Source of the DNA: Puniceicoccales bacterium Verruco_01
GTDB taxonomy: Bacteria > Verrucomicrobiota > Verrucomicrobiia > Opitutales > Oceanipulchritudinaceae
NCBI GenBank assembly: GCA_001604565.1
Contig: LVBV01000013.1
Coordinates: 1 to 50,138 of the forward strand
Length of the DNA: 50,138 bases
Direction: 5' to 3'
Shown: one piece after another, positions 40,989 through 49,105 of the stretch
Layout: each line of letters opens with the position of its first letter
How positions within the stretch are numbered: the first letter of the stretch is position 1
The notes under the pieces: generated by a model
Databases searched by the model: none
What the model saw: only the letters and a program-made list of their open reading frames with translations
What the model was told of the DNA's origin: nothing
Translations under genes and position numbers: made by a program

Positions 40989-42218
40989 ATGCCGAGTTAT
41001 CATCTCTTCACGCGCCACGGCGTCGAAATGGAGTACATGATTGTCGATCGCGCCTCGCTCGATGTGCGGCCGGTTGCGGACCACGTGCTGGAAACGGCGT
41101 CGGGGGAAAGCGAGGCCTCAGGGGCCGTTTTCGGACGCATGAGCTGGTCGAACGAGCTCGTCCGCCACGTCCTCGAATTCAAGACGACGGACCCGGAGCC
41201 GGAGCTGACGGACCTCGCCGGACTCTTTCAGGCGGAGGTGGCCCGCGCGAATTCCATACTGGAGAAGGAGGGCTGCCGCCTTCTTCCGACGGGCATGCAC
41301 CCGTGGATGAACCCGCACACCGAGACGGTTCTCTGGCCCTACGGGAACAAGGAGATCTACGAGACCTTCAACCGCATCTTCGACTGCCGGGGTCACGGCT
41401 GGAGCAACCTCCAGAGCACCCACATCAACCTTCCGTTCTCTGGCGACGAGGAATTCCACCGGCTCCATTCCGCGATCCGCGTCGTCCTGCCGATCCTTCC
41501 GGCACTTGCGGCCAGTACGCCCTTTTCCGACGGCAGGGCCGCCCCGTGGCTCGACACGCGGCTGGAAAGCTACCGCCACAACTGCGACCGCGTGCCCTCC
41601 ATCACGGCGGGCGTCGTGCCGGTGGTGGTGAAAAGCAAGGCCGAGTACGAGGAAAAGATCCTCGGGAAGATCTACGCCGACATGGAAAAGCTCGATCCCG
41701 AGGGGATCCTGCGGGACGAGTGGGTGAATGCGCGCGGCGCCATCGCCCGCTTCGAGCGCGACACGGTGGAGATTCGGGTCCTCGACCTTCAGGAATGTCC
41801 GGCGGCGGACATGGGCGTCGTCCAGTACGTGGTGAACCTCGTGAAGGCGCTCGCGATGGAACAGCTTTCCTCCACCGACTTGCAGGACGCCGCCCTCCAG
41901 AGCGAGCTGCACGAGACCTTCCTTGCCTGCGTGCGCGACGCGGGCAACGCCCTCGTGGAGTCCCGATCGCTCCTTCTTGCCCTGGGCCTCGGCTCGAAGG
42001 GACCGCTCCGCGCCCGCGAGGTGCATGCGGCACTTCTTGAAAAAGTGGCCCCGCCCGCCGCGCCGTGGAAGGGCGTGATTGCCAACATCGTCAAGAACGG
42101 CAGCCTTGCCGAGCGCATCCGCCGCGCCGCCGGGGAACGCCCGGACCGCGACCGGCTCCATGCGGTGTACGGCAGGCTCGCACAGTGTCTGGCGAAGGGC
42201 GAACTCTTCACCGCGTAG
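40989..42218 (+). CDS. GCS2-family carboxylate-amine ligase
   Basis: A 409-residue protein of the glutamate-cysteine ligase family 2 (YbdK-like). The N-terminal 'HGVEMEYMIVD' carries the metal-binding Glu pair. 'LEFKTTDPEPEL', 'GMHPWMNPHTETVLWP', 'HGWSNLQSTHINLPF', 'LAASTPFSDGRAAPWLDTRLESYRHN' (in part) and 'VEIRVLDLQECPAADMGV' follow in the family order. These enzymes join a carboxylate to an amine with ATP, as in gamma-glutamylcysteine synthesis. Together with the RimK-like gene upstream it probably builds a small peptide or amide in two steps. It overlaps the convergent HAD gene by 11 bases. The product is unknown. Confidence 0.9.
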   Translation: MPSYHLFTRHGVEMEYMIVDRASLDVRPVADHVLETASGESEASGAVFGRMSWSNELVRHVLEFKTTDPEPELTDLAGLFQAEVARANSILEKEGCRLLPTGMHPWMNPHTETVLWPYGNKEIYETFNRIFDCRGHGWSNLQSTHINLPFSGDEEFHRLHSAIRVVLPILPALAASTPFSDGRAAPWLDTRLESYRHNCDRVPSITAGVVPVVVKSKAEYEEKILGKIYADMEKLDPEGILRDEWVNARGAIARFERDTVEIRVLDLQECPAADMGVVQYVVNLVKALAMEQLSSTDLQDAALQSELHETFLACVRDAGNALVESRSLLLALGLGSKGPLRAREVHAALLEKVAPPAAPWKGVIANIVKNGSLAERIRRAAGERPDRDRLHAVYGRLAQCLAKGELFTA

Positions 42219-42894
42219 CGGTTCGTCCCTCCGGCGGCGGATAACCGAAGGCCGATTCGCCCAGTTCGTACAGGTTCCGGTGGACGGCGAGGGCTCCGAG
42301 CCCCGCAAGAGCCTCCGCGCCGTGCGAACCCGTCGCGACAAGGCGCACCGCCATGCCGCCGTTTCGGCCCGCCTCGGCGTCGAAGGGCGAATCCCCCACC
42401 ATGAGGGATTCCTCCGCCTTCGTCCCCATGCGGGAAAGCGCCGCTGCCATGAAGTCCGCGCGCGGCTTGCGGAAGCCCCTCAGGGCGCCTTCCTCGCTCG
42501 TGCCGATCACGTCCTCGACCATGGCGCCGAGGCCGAGGTGCTCCATGATCCTGCGCGAGAAAGCCTCGTTCTTGTTCGTGAGGACCGCGCGGCGGATCCC
42601 GGCTTTGCCGAGGTTGTCGAGAAGCCATGCGGCCCCCTCCATCGCAGAGAGCCCATCCGCCCAGTGCTCCGCGAAGAACCCGCCGTAGAGCTTCACGGCC
42701 TGCGGCGCGTTTTCCGGCCCCGCGAGACGCTGCATGGTCAGGACGATGGACCCTCCGACCGCCCCCCGCACCCGCTCGTACGGGATTTCCGGCAGGGCGA
42801 GGGCGCGCATCGTCAGGTTGCACGCCACGGCCACCGCCGTGAAGTTGTCCACGAGGGTTCCGTCGAGGTCGAAGAATACGGTCCGGATCGGCAT
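42208..42894 (-). CDS. HAD-family phosphatase (phosphoglycolate phosphatase-like)
   Basis: A 228-residue HAD hydrolase. Motif I 'VFFDLDGTLVDN' gives nucleophile Asp9 and general acid Asp11; motif II Thr is in 'AVLTNKNEAF', motif III Lys in 'FRKPRADF', and motif IV Asp in 'LMVGDSPFDAEAG'. A helical cap domain sits between motifs I and II, as in Gph/PGMB enzymes. The likely substrate is a small phosphate such as phosphoglycolate; HAD specificity cannot be told from this reading. The ATG at 42894 starts the fold correctly; a longer TTG start at 42933 is unlikely. It is divergent from mlaE (98 bases) and overlaps the end of the GCS2 gene. Confidence 0.9.
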   Translation of the reverse strand: MPIRTVFFDLDGTLVDNFTAVAVACNLTMRALALPEIPYERVRGAVGGSIVLTMQRLAGPENAPQAVKLYGGFFAEHWADGLSAMEGAAWLLDNLGKAGIRRAVLTNKNEAFSRRIMEHLGLGAMVEDVIGTSEEGALRGFRKPRADFMAAALSRMGTKAEESLMVGDSPFDAEAGRNGGMAVRLVATGSHGAEALAGLGALAVHRNLYELGESAFGYPPPEGRTATR

Positions 42895-42992
42895 GAAGCG
42901 CAGAGGATAGAGCCCGCGCCGGGAATTCCTCAAGGTCCGATTTGCTCACTCGGCCTTGCGCGGTGCGGCGATGCGCGCCAGAGTGGCGTGGT

Positions 42993-44117
42993 ATGGCGGA
43001 TTCGGACGGGAAAGTTGCCTTGCAGAGGAATGGGGACGCTGTGACGGTGGTCCTTTCCGGCGACTTTTCCGTTTCGGGAGCCTTCCCGGAGGTCTCCCTG
43101 CCCGGCGCCGCGTTTCTGAAGGGTGTTGCGGGCCTTTCCTATGACGCGGCGGGGCTCGGCGCTTGGGATTCCGCCCTCGTGGCGGCGCTGCACGACGTGG
43201 AGGAGAAAGCCCTTTCCTCGGGAGTGCGAATCGACCGCGCGGGGCTGCCGGCAAAACTCTCCGGGATGCTGGAGCTCGCCGCGGCGGTCGTGCACCCCGC
43301 CTCGAAGGCGGCGGAGGACCGGGACGATCCCTTCTCCCGCGTGGGGGCGTTTTCCACGGCGGCATGGCGCGACTTCCTCGAATTCCTCGATTTCTCCGGC
43401 ACGGTCACCATCGCCTTCTGGAACTTCATCCGGGGGAAAAGCCGGATGCGCGGACGCGACTTCTGGATCACGATGCAGACGGTGAGCGTGGAGGCGCTCG
43501 CGATCGTGGCCCTCATCAGTTTTCTCGTGGGTTTGATCATTGCCTTCCTCGGCGCGGTGGTGCTCAAGAGGTTTGGCGCCGAATTCGCCATCGCGTACCT
43601 CGTGGGTTACGGCGTGTTGCGCGAGATGGGCGCCATCATGACGGGCGTCATCATGGCGGGCCGCACCGGTGCGGCGTACGCGGCGGAACTTGGCAGCATG
43701 AAGGTGAGCGAGGAGGTGGACGCCCTGCGGACCCTCGGCATTCCGCCGGTCGAATTCCTCGTTCTTCCCCGCGTGCTGGCCCTGGTCCTCATGATGCCGG
43801 TCCTCACGATCTTCGCGGACCTCATCGGGATCGTCGGCGGGTACCTCGTGGCGGTCATCATGATGGGCGTGCCCTCCAGCCAGTTCTTAAGCGGCTTGGA
43901 CTTTGTGACGAGCGGCAAGGACATCGCGCTGGGCCTCTTCAAGGGAACGGTCTTCGGCGTCCTCGTGGCTACGGCGGGGTGTCTGCGCGGAATGCAGTGT
44001 TCCGCCAGCGCCGACGCCGTGGGCGTTGCCGCCACGCGGGCCGTCGTCCTTTCCATCACCCTCATCATCTTTGCCAACGCCCTCATCGACTGGATGGCGG
44101 CGCTTGTCGGCGTATGA
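42993..44117 (+). CDS. mlaE: MlaE-type ABC permease with N-terminal STAS-like domain
   Basis: A 374-residue inner-membrane permease of the Mla/MCE lipid transporters, which move phospholipids between membranes. The MlaE core (about 150-370) shows 'FLVGLIIAFLGAVVLKRFGA', 'GVLREMGAIMTGVIMAGRTGAAYAAELGSM' (in part) with the conserved Arg-Thr-Gly and Glu, and 'EVDALRTLGIPPVEFLVLPRVLAL' (in part). The first 95 residues are soluble and look like a STAS domain ('AVTVVLSGDFSV', 'LSYDAAGLGAWDSALVAAL'), a role played by separate MlaB in E. coli. It overlaps mlaF by 4 bases (ATGA). Confidence 0.93.
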   Translation: MADSDGKVALQRNGDAVTVVLSGDFSVSGAFPEVSLPGAAFLKGVAGLSYDAAGLGAWDSALVAALHDVEEKALSSGVRIDRAGLPAKLSGMLELAAAVVHPASKAAEDRDDPFSRVGAFSTAAWRDFLEFLDFSGTVTIAFWNFIRGKSRMRGRDFWITMQTVSVEALAIVALISFLVGLIIAFLGAVVLKRFGAEFAIAYLVGYGVLREMGAIMTGVIMAGRTGAAYAAELGSMKVSEEVDALRTLGIPPVEFLVLPRVLALVLMMPVLTIFADLIGIVGGYLVAVIMMGVPSSQFLSGLDFVTSGKDIALGLFKGTVFGVLVATAGCLRGMQCSASADAVGVAATRAVVLSITLIIFANALIDWMAALVGV

Positions 44118-44911
44118 CGGAAGAACCTCACATCGTCGTCCGGGGCCTCACGATGGCCTACGGGCCCCGCACGATCCAGCGGGACGTGTCCTTCGCCGTG
44201 GCGCGCGGGAGCGTGACGGCCATCGTCGGCGGCAGCGGTTGTGGCAAGAGCACGCTTTTGCGGCACATGGTGGGCCTTCTGGAGCCGGTCTCGGGCGAGG
44301 TGCTCTATTCCGGAGTCAGCTTCACGAAGGCCGACGAGGGGGAGCGCGCCCGGATGCTCCGGCGCTTCGGCGTCACTTTCCAGCAGGGGGCTCTCTGGAG
44401 CTCCATGACGCTTCTGGAGAACGTGGCATTGCCGATCGAGGCATACACGGCCCTGTCTCCGGAAAAAGTGAGCAGCCTCGCACGGCTCAAGCTGGCGCTG
44501 ACGGGACTGGCGGGCTTCGAGGACTATTACCCGGCGGACATTTCCGGCGGCATGCGCAAAAGGGCGGGCCTTGCAAGAGCGCTCGCGCTGGACCCGGAGG
44601 TGCTCTTCTTCGACGAGCCGAGCGCGGGCCTCGATCCGGTCAGCAGCCGTCGCCTCGACGAACTGATCCTCAAGGTCCGGGACGCCACGGGCGCGAGCGT
44701 CGTCATCGTGACGCACGAATTGGCCAGCATCTTCTCCATCGCCGATCAGGTCGTGTACCTCGACGTGGAGACAAAAACCGTGGGCGCCGTTGGTTCCCCG
44801 CGCGAATTGGCCGCCTCTCCGCCGAGCGACGCCGTGCGCGCCTTCTTTTCCTCCGGCGGAGTGCTTTCCGGCCCGGAAAGGGAACCGTCCGGCCCCGCGA
44901 AGGGACCGTAA
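44114..44911 (+). CDS. mlaF: MlaF-type ABC ATPase
   Basis: The 265-residue ATPase that powers the MlaE permease. Walker A is 'GGSGCGKSTLLRHM', Q-loop 'GVTFQQGALWSSMTL', signature 'ISGGMRKRAGLARAL', Walker B 'EVLFFDEPSAGLDP' and the switch His is in 'VIVTHELASIF'. 'GALWSSMTLLENV' after the Q-loop is characteristic of MlaF/Ttg2A. The C-terminal extension beyond the core (about 240-265) is short and Pro/Gly-rich. Its ATG overlaps the mlaE stop codon and mlaD follows after a 49-base gap. Confidence 0.95.
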   Translation: MTEEPHIVVRGLTMAYGPRTIQRDVSFAVARGSVTAIVGGSGCGKSTLLRHMVGLLEPVSGEVLYSGVSFTKADEGERARMLRRFGVTFQQGALWSSMTLLENVALPIEAYTALSPEKVSSLARLKLALTGLAGFEDYYPADISGGMRKRAGLARALALDPEVLFFDEPSAGLDPVSSRRLDELILKVRDATGASVVIVTHELASIFSIADQVVYLDVETKTVGAVGSPRELAASPPSDAVRAFFSSGGVLSGPEREPSGPAKGP

Positions 44912-44960
44912 CACTTCCGTGCTTTATTCTTTGCAACGGGGCAGCTAGCATCGCAAAAAC

Positions 44961-45953
44961 GTGAAAAAGCAGGCCAGTCCAAGACTTATCGGCGCCTTCG
45001 TCGTTCTGGCGCTTCTGGTCCTTGCGGTCCTCGTGGGTCTTGTCGGCAGCTTCAAGGCGTTCAAGTCGCGCCAGACCTTCGTCGTGTATTTCAAGGGGTC
45101 GGTGAACAATCTGAACGTGGGCGCCAAGGTGAAGTGGAAGGGCGTTCCCGTGGGACAGGTGTCGGACATCCTCATCCGCTGGAATCAGGACGTGCTCTCC
45201 ACGGACATCCCGGTCTTCGTGCAGCTGGATCTCGACCGACTCGGGATGCGACTGGACGAGGAAAACGTGATGAAGCGCGAGGTGGAAAGCGGCCTGCGCG
45301 CGCGCACGCAGATGGAGAGCCTCATCAGCGGCATGCTCTACATCGACCTGGACTACCTTCCCGACGCTGCGCCGCCGCGCTACCTCGAAAGAGAGCGGAT
45401 CTATCCGGAGATTCCCGCCGCGCCCTCGCCCTTCGACGAGATCGGCGACCTTGCCTTCAAGATTGCCGACAATATCGCCAACGTCGATTTCAAGCGCATC
45501 TCGGAGAACCTCAACACCTCGCTCGAAAAGGTGAACCGGGTTCTGGACGATGTCGACGCCGCGGGCATGAGCCGCAGCGTGAAGAGCGCGGCCAACAGCG
45601 TGACGAGCCTCGCGGGCTCGCCGAAGGTGGCGGCGCTCCTTGACGACGCGGCGCGGACGATGACGGCGCTGCGCACCCTTGCCGAGACGCTGAATCAGGC
45701 GGGCGGACCCCTCCCGGAACAGATCGCCTCCCTCTCCGCACAGGCGGGGGCCACCATGAAGGCCATCCAGTCCGCCGCCGACACGCTTCGCGAGTCCGCC
45801 GCGGCGGATTCCGACACGCTGCGGAGCCTGAACGACGCGCTGGAGGGACTTTCTTCCGCCGCGCGCTCGGTGCGGGATTTGGCCGATTTCCTCGAACGCA
45901 ATCCCGGCGCGATTCTCGGAGGCCGTGCCGTCAACGGAGGATCCGAAAAATGA
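44961..45953 (+). CDS. mlaD: MlaD-type MCE-domain substrate-binding protein
   Basis: A 330-residue protein anchored by one N-terminal helix ('IGAFVVLALLVLAVLVGLVG', about 10-29) with the MCE domain in the periplasm (about 38-115): 'FVVYFKGSVNNLNVGAKVKWKGVPVGQV'-type sequence, shown here only in part. MCE hexamers form a lipid channel. Beyond residue 150 it has a long helical, heptad-like stretch with 'ISENLNTSLEKVNRVLDDV' and repeated 'SL...AL...DDAARTM', which could build a tube or needle as in PqiB/YebT-like proteins. It is longer than E. coli MlaD (183). A GTG start is used. It overlaps the lipoprotein gene by 4 bases. Confidence 0.93.
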   Translation: MKKQASPRLIGAFVVLALLVLAVLVGLVGSFKAFKSRQTFVVYFKGSVNNLNVGAKVKWKGVPVGQVSDILIRWNQDVLSTDIPVFVQLDLDRLGMRLDEENVMKREVESGLRARTQMESLISGMLYIDLDYLPDAAPPRYLERERIYPEIPAAPSPFDEIGDLAFKIADNIANVDFKRISENLNTSLEKVNRVLDDVDAAGMSRSVKSAANSVTSLAGSPKVAALLDDAARTMTALRTLAETLNQAGGPLPEQIASLSAQAGATMKAIQSAADTLRESAAADSDTLRSLNDALEGLSSAARSVRDLADFLERNPGAILGGRAVNGGSEK

Positions 45954-46534
45954 AGAGGATGATTTTCCCCGCGCTCGCGGCGCTTTCCGCGATTCTCTTT
46001 TCCTCCTGCATCGGGACGGCCCCGGTGCGCGACTCGGTCCGCCGGTATCTGCCCGCACCGCCCTCCGCGCCGGTGGAGGTGATCGCCGGGGCGCCCTCCG
46101 TGGGCCTGCGCGAGGTGACGCTGCCGGGCTACCTCGATTCCTCGCGCATCGCCCTGCGCCTTTCTCCCGGGGAGGTTGCCTACAGCGACTTCAACCTCTG
46201 GGCTCAGCCGCTCGACAAGGCCGTGATCGGGACGGTGGGCCGCCAGCTCCGCGCCCGGATCGGCGCGGACCGCGTGGACGTGTACCCGTGGACGCCGGGC
46301 GTGCCCCACGTTGTGGAGGTGCGCCTCCAGTTCGACTGTTTCGAGGGCGATTCCTCCGGCGCGGTGAGGGCCTCCGGGCGCTGCGTGATCTCCGGCTCGG
46401 CCAGAACGGTCATCGCCCCCTTCGATTATTCGGAAAAGTGGGACGGGAAGAATTACGCGAGCCTCGCGGCGGCCTTGGGCGAAATCCTCGACCGCCTCGC
46501 GGCGGACCTCCTCGCGAAGGCGGGCGGGGTCTGA
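45950..46534 (+). CDS. PqiC-like transport auxiliary lipoprotein
   Basis: A 194-residue lipoprotein. The signal 'MIFPALAALSAILFSSC' ends in the lipobox 'LFSSC' with the lipidated Cys at about 20. The mature part has the layout of the ABC-type transport auxiliary family (PqiC/YmbA): 'VGLREVTLPGYLDSSRIALRL', 'FNLWAQPLDKAVIGTVGRQL' (both in part), and a C-terminal helical 'ALGEILDRLAADLLAKAG'. In E. coli PqiC binds the outer-membrane end of PqiB, so this protein probably docks the MCE tube to the outer membrane. It overlaps mlaD by 4 bases and ends at the convergent GspE-like gene, with the two stop codons forming TGATCA. Confidence 0.88.
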   Translation: MKRMIFPALAALSAILFSSCIGTAPVRDSVRRYLPAPPSAPVEVIAGAPSVGLREVTLPGYLDSSRIALRLSPGEVAYSDFNLWAQPLDKAVIGTVGRQLRARIGADRVDVYPWTPGVPHVVEVRLQFDCFEGDSSGAVRASGRCVISGSARTVIAPFDYSEKWDGKNYASLAAALGEILDRLAADLLAKAGGV

Positions 46535-47899
46535 TCACGCCCCGTCCACCTGCGAGGCGACTTCCTCCCTCGTCGTGACGCCTTTTTCGGCGAGGGCCAT
46601 TCCTTCCCTCCACATCGTGGTCTCCATCGCCTCTGCCGCATGGCGCAGGAATCCCGCCGCGTCGCCCGCGTCCAGGCGCGCGGAAAGCTCCGGTGCAAAA
46701 GCGAGCCATTCAAAGAGCGCCGTCCTCCCGGCATAGCCGCTTTGTCCGCAGTCCGGGCAACCCTTCCCGCCGCAATGACGGCAGACCCTGCGGACGAGCC
46801 GCTGCGCGAGGGCCAGTTCCAGGGCGCTCCCCACAAGCCAGCTTTCAAGACCCAGTCCCGCGAGGCGCAGCGGCGCCTGCGCCGCCCCCGCGCAGTGCAG
46901 GCTCGCGAGGACGAGGTGCCCCGTGAGAGCCGCCTGCATCGCCGTCCGCGCCGTGGCCGCGTCGCGGATCTCGCCGACGAGGATCACGTCCGGATCGTGC
47001 CGCAGGAAGCTTCGGAGCGCCCTCTCGAAGGTGAGGCCCGTCTCGGGGCACGCCTGCACCTGCACCGCGCCGGGCAGGACGTACTCCACGGGATCCTCCA
47101 CCGTCAGGATCTTGAGGTCGGGCCGGCTCACGGCGCGCAGAATGGCGTGGAGGGTGGTCGTCTTGCCGCTGCCCGTCGGTCCGCAGGAAAGGATGAGGCC
47201 GCTCTTTTGGGAGGCCTTCTCCACGGCCCGGCGGCAGGAGGGAGGCATGCCGATCGCGTCAAGGTCCAGCGCGCGCCGTTCGGCGTCCAGGATGCGGACG
47301 ACGGCGCACTCGCCCCGAGCGGTGGGCAGGGTGGCAAGGCGCATGTCGCTCCCGGAAAGAGTCAGGCGCCCGTCCTGCGGGCGGCGTGAAAGGCCGATGT
47401 CGAGCCCCGCCATGAGTTTGAGGGAGGCGACAAGTGCCGGTCCGGCGGCGGCGGGCGCCGGAGGAAGGCTCCGCAGGACCCCGTCCACGCGCAGGCGCAC
47501 GGAAAAAGAGTCCCCGCCGGGTTCGAAATGGATGTCGCTCGCCCCGAGGTGGACCGCGTGGGAAAGGACCGCGCGCACGTACGCCGCCGCGCCCTCTGGG
47601 GATTCCGGCGAAAGAGCGGTCTCCGGCGGGGGCTCTCCCGCAACGGACTCGGGGGCATAGTGACGGAAGAGAAGCGCGTGGACCCTCTCCGGCGTCGCGG
47701 CGCACAGTTCCACGGGGCCGAGGATGAATTCCAGCTCCGCGAGCCTCTCCCGCAGCGCCGCCGGGGAAGCCCCCGCGAGGACGATCCGTCCCGAGGGCGA
47801 AATCCCCGCCGGGACCAGGCCGTACTCCCGCGCCGTGGCCGCGTCCACAAGGGCGAGGGTCTCCTCCGGCAGGGTTTCGGGCAGGTCGATCGTTCTCAT
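46535..47899 (-). CDS. GspE/PilB-type secretion ATPase (short form)
   Basis: A 454-residue hexameric motor ATPase of type II secretion or type IV pilus assembly. Walker A 'SCGPTGSGKTTTLHAIL', the Asp box 'LTVEDPVEYVLPGAVQVQ', Walker B 'DVILVGEIRDAATA' and the His box 'TGHLVLASLHCAGAAQAP' are intact. The zinc-binding tetracysteine near 395-410 reads 'CRHCGGKGCPDC'. The N-terminal domain is short compared with PilB (about 560-570 residues), closer to GspE. It follows pilT with a 12-base gap on the minus strand. Confidence 0.93.
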   Translation of the reverse strand: MRTIDLPETLPEETLALVDAATAREYGLVPAGISPSGRIVLAGASPAALRERLAELEFILGPVELCAATPERVHALLFRHYAPESVAGEPPPETALSPESPEGAAAYVRAVLSHAVHLGASDIHFEPGGDSFSVRLRVDGVLRSLPPAPAAAGPALVASLKLMAGLDIGLSRRPQDGRLTLSGSDMRLATLPTARGECAVVRILDAERRALDLDAIGMPPSCRRAVEKASQKSGLILSCGPTGSGKTTTLHAILRAVSRPDLKILTVEDPVEYVLPGAVQVQACPETGLTFERALRSFLRHDPDVILVGEIRDAATARTAMQAALTGHLVLASLHCAGAAQAPLRLAGLGLESWLVGSALELALAQRLVRRVCRHCGGKGCPDCGQSGYAGRTALFEWLAFAPELSARLDAGDAAGFLRHAAEAMETTMWREGMALAEKGVTTREEVASQVDGA

Positions 47900-47911
47900 C
47901 CAAGGAAGCGG

Positions 47912-49030
47912 TTACAACTCGCGGTAGGCGATCCCGGCCTCGCGCAGCTTCTGGCGGAAGTCGTCGGGATACTGGCACTTTTCGAGCGCGTCCTCGGGCG
48001 TGACGAGACCCCGGGTGACAAGGCTCATGAGGTGCAGGTCGAGCGAGATCATCCCGAAGCGCGCGCCCGTCTGGATCTCGGAATTGATGCGGAAGGTCTT
48101 GTTCTCGCGGATGAGGGCGCGCACCGAGGTCGTGGCCACCATGATCTCGAAGCCGCAGACGCGCCCACCGCCAATTTTGGGCAGCAGCACCTGCGAGACG
48201 ACCGCGAGGATGGACGAGGAAAGCTGGGTGCGCACCTGATCCTTGGAGTCCGCCGGGAACATGTCCACGATGCGGTCCACGGTCTGCGCCGCGCCGGTCG
48301 TGTGCAGCGTCGCGAAGACGAGGTGCCCGGTCTCCGCCGCGCTGATCGCCGCCGCGATGGTCTCAAGATCGCGCATTTCGCCGACGAGGAGGATGTCCGG
48401 GTCCTGTCGCAGGGCTCCGCGGATCGCCTCGGCGAAGCTCGGCACGTCGGTGCCGATCTCCCTTTGCGTGATGAGGCAACGCTTGTGCTTGTGGAAGTAT
48501 TCGATCGGGTCCTCCACCGTGATGATGTGACCGTCGCGGTTCTCGTTGATCCAGTTGATCATCGAGGCGAGAGTGGTCGATTTGCCGCTGCCCGTCGGAC
48601 CGGTGACGAGGATCAGGCCCCTCGGGCGGCGCAGAAGCTCCAGCACCGTGTCCGGCAGGCCGATCTGGCCGAGGTTCATCAGCTTGCCCGCGATGGTGCG
48701 CAGGACCAGTCCCGTCGCGCCCATGCTGCGGTAGAGATTCACGCGGAAGCGCGCCTTGTCCTGAAAGGAGAAGCCGAAGTCCGCGCCGCCCTTGGTCTTT
48801 AGGCGTTCCTGATGGATGTCGGGACTGATGGCGCGCATGAGTTCGTCCGTGTCGGCGGGGCGCAGCGCCGGGCCCTCCACGGGGGTCATCGCCCCGTCGA
48901 TGCGCAGGGTGGGCGGCTGGCCCACCTGAAGGTGCAGGTCGCTCGCCTTCTCGGTCACCATCAGGTCGAGCAGTTCGTTCATCTGGTACGGGCAGTCGAT
49001 GCCGCCGCTTGCTTCGCCTATGCCGCTCAT
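47912..49030 (-). CDS. pilT: PilT retraction ATPase
   Basis: PilT disassembles type IV pili and drives twitching. The 372-residue protein has the conserved '[27 protein letters not shown]' start (in part), Walker A '[14 protein letters not shown]', Asp box '[24 protein letters not shown]' (in part), Walker B '[13 protein letters not shown]' and His box '[18 protein letters not shown]'. The retraction-specific 'AIRNLIRE'-like motif reads '[14 protein letters not shown]'. It belongs to the PilT rather than PilB branch by these motifs and by length. It lies between two GspE/PilB-type ATPases on the minus strand. Confidence 0.95.
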   Translation of the reverse strand: MSGIGEASGGIDCPYQMNELLDLMVTEKASDLHLQVGQPPTLRIDGAMTPVEGPALRPADTDELMRAISPDIHQERLKTKGGADFGFSFQDKARFRVNLYRSMGATGLVLRTIAGKLMNLGQIGLPDTVLELLRRPRGLILVTGPTGSGKSTTLASMINWINENRDGHIITVEDPIEYFHKHKRCLITQREIGTDVPSFAEAIRGALRQDPDILLVGEMRDLETIAAAISAAETGHLVFATLHTTGAAQTVDRIVDMFPADSKDQVRTQLSSSILAVVSQVLLPKIGGGRVCGFEIMVATTSVRALIRENKTFRINSEIQTGARFGMISLDLHLMSLVTRGLVTPEDALEKCQYPDDFRQKLREAGIAYREL

Positions 49031-49105
49031 GGTTTTTCCATTCTAGTAGTCCGCCGATCGTTTGCGAAACTCTTCCTGCGCCGCCTGTCGGGATTTTCCG
49101 CGATT

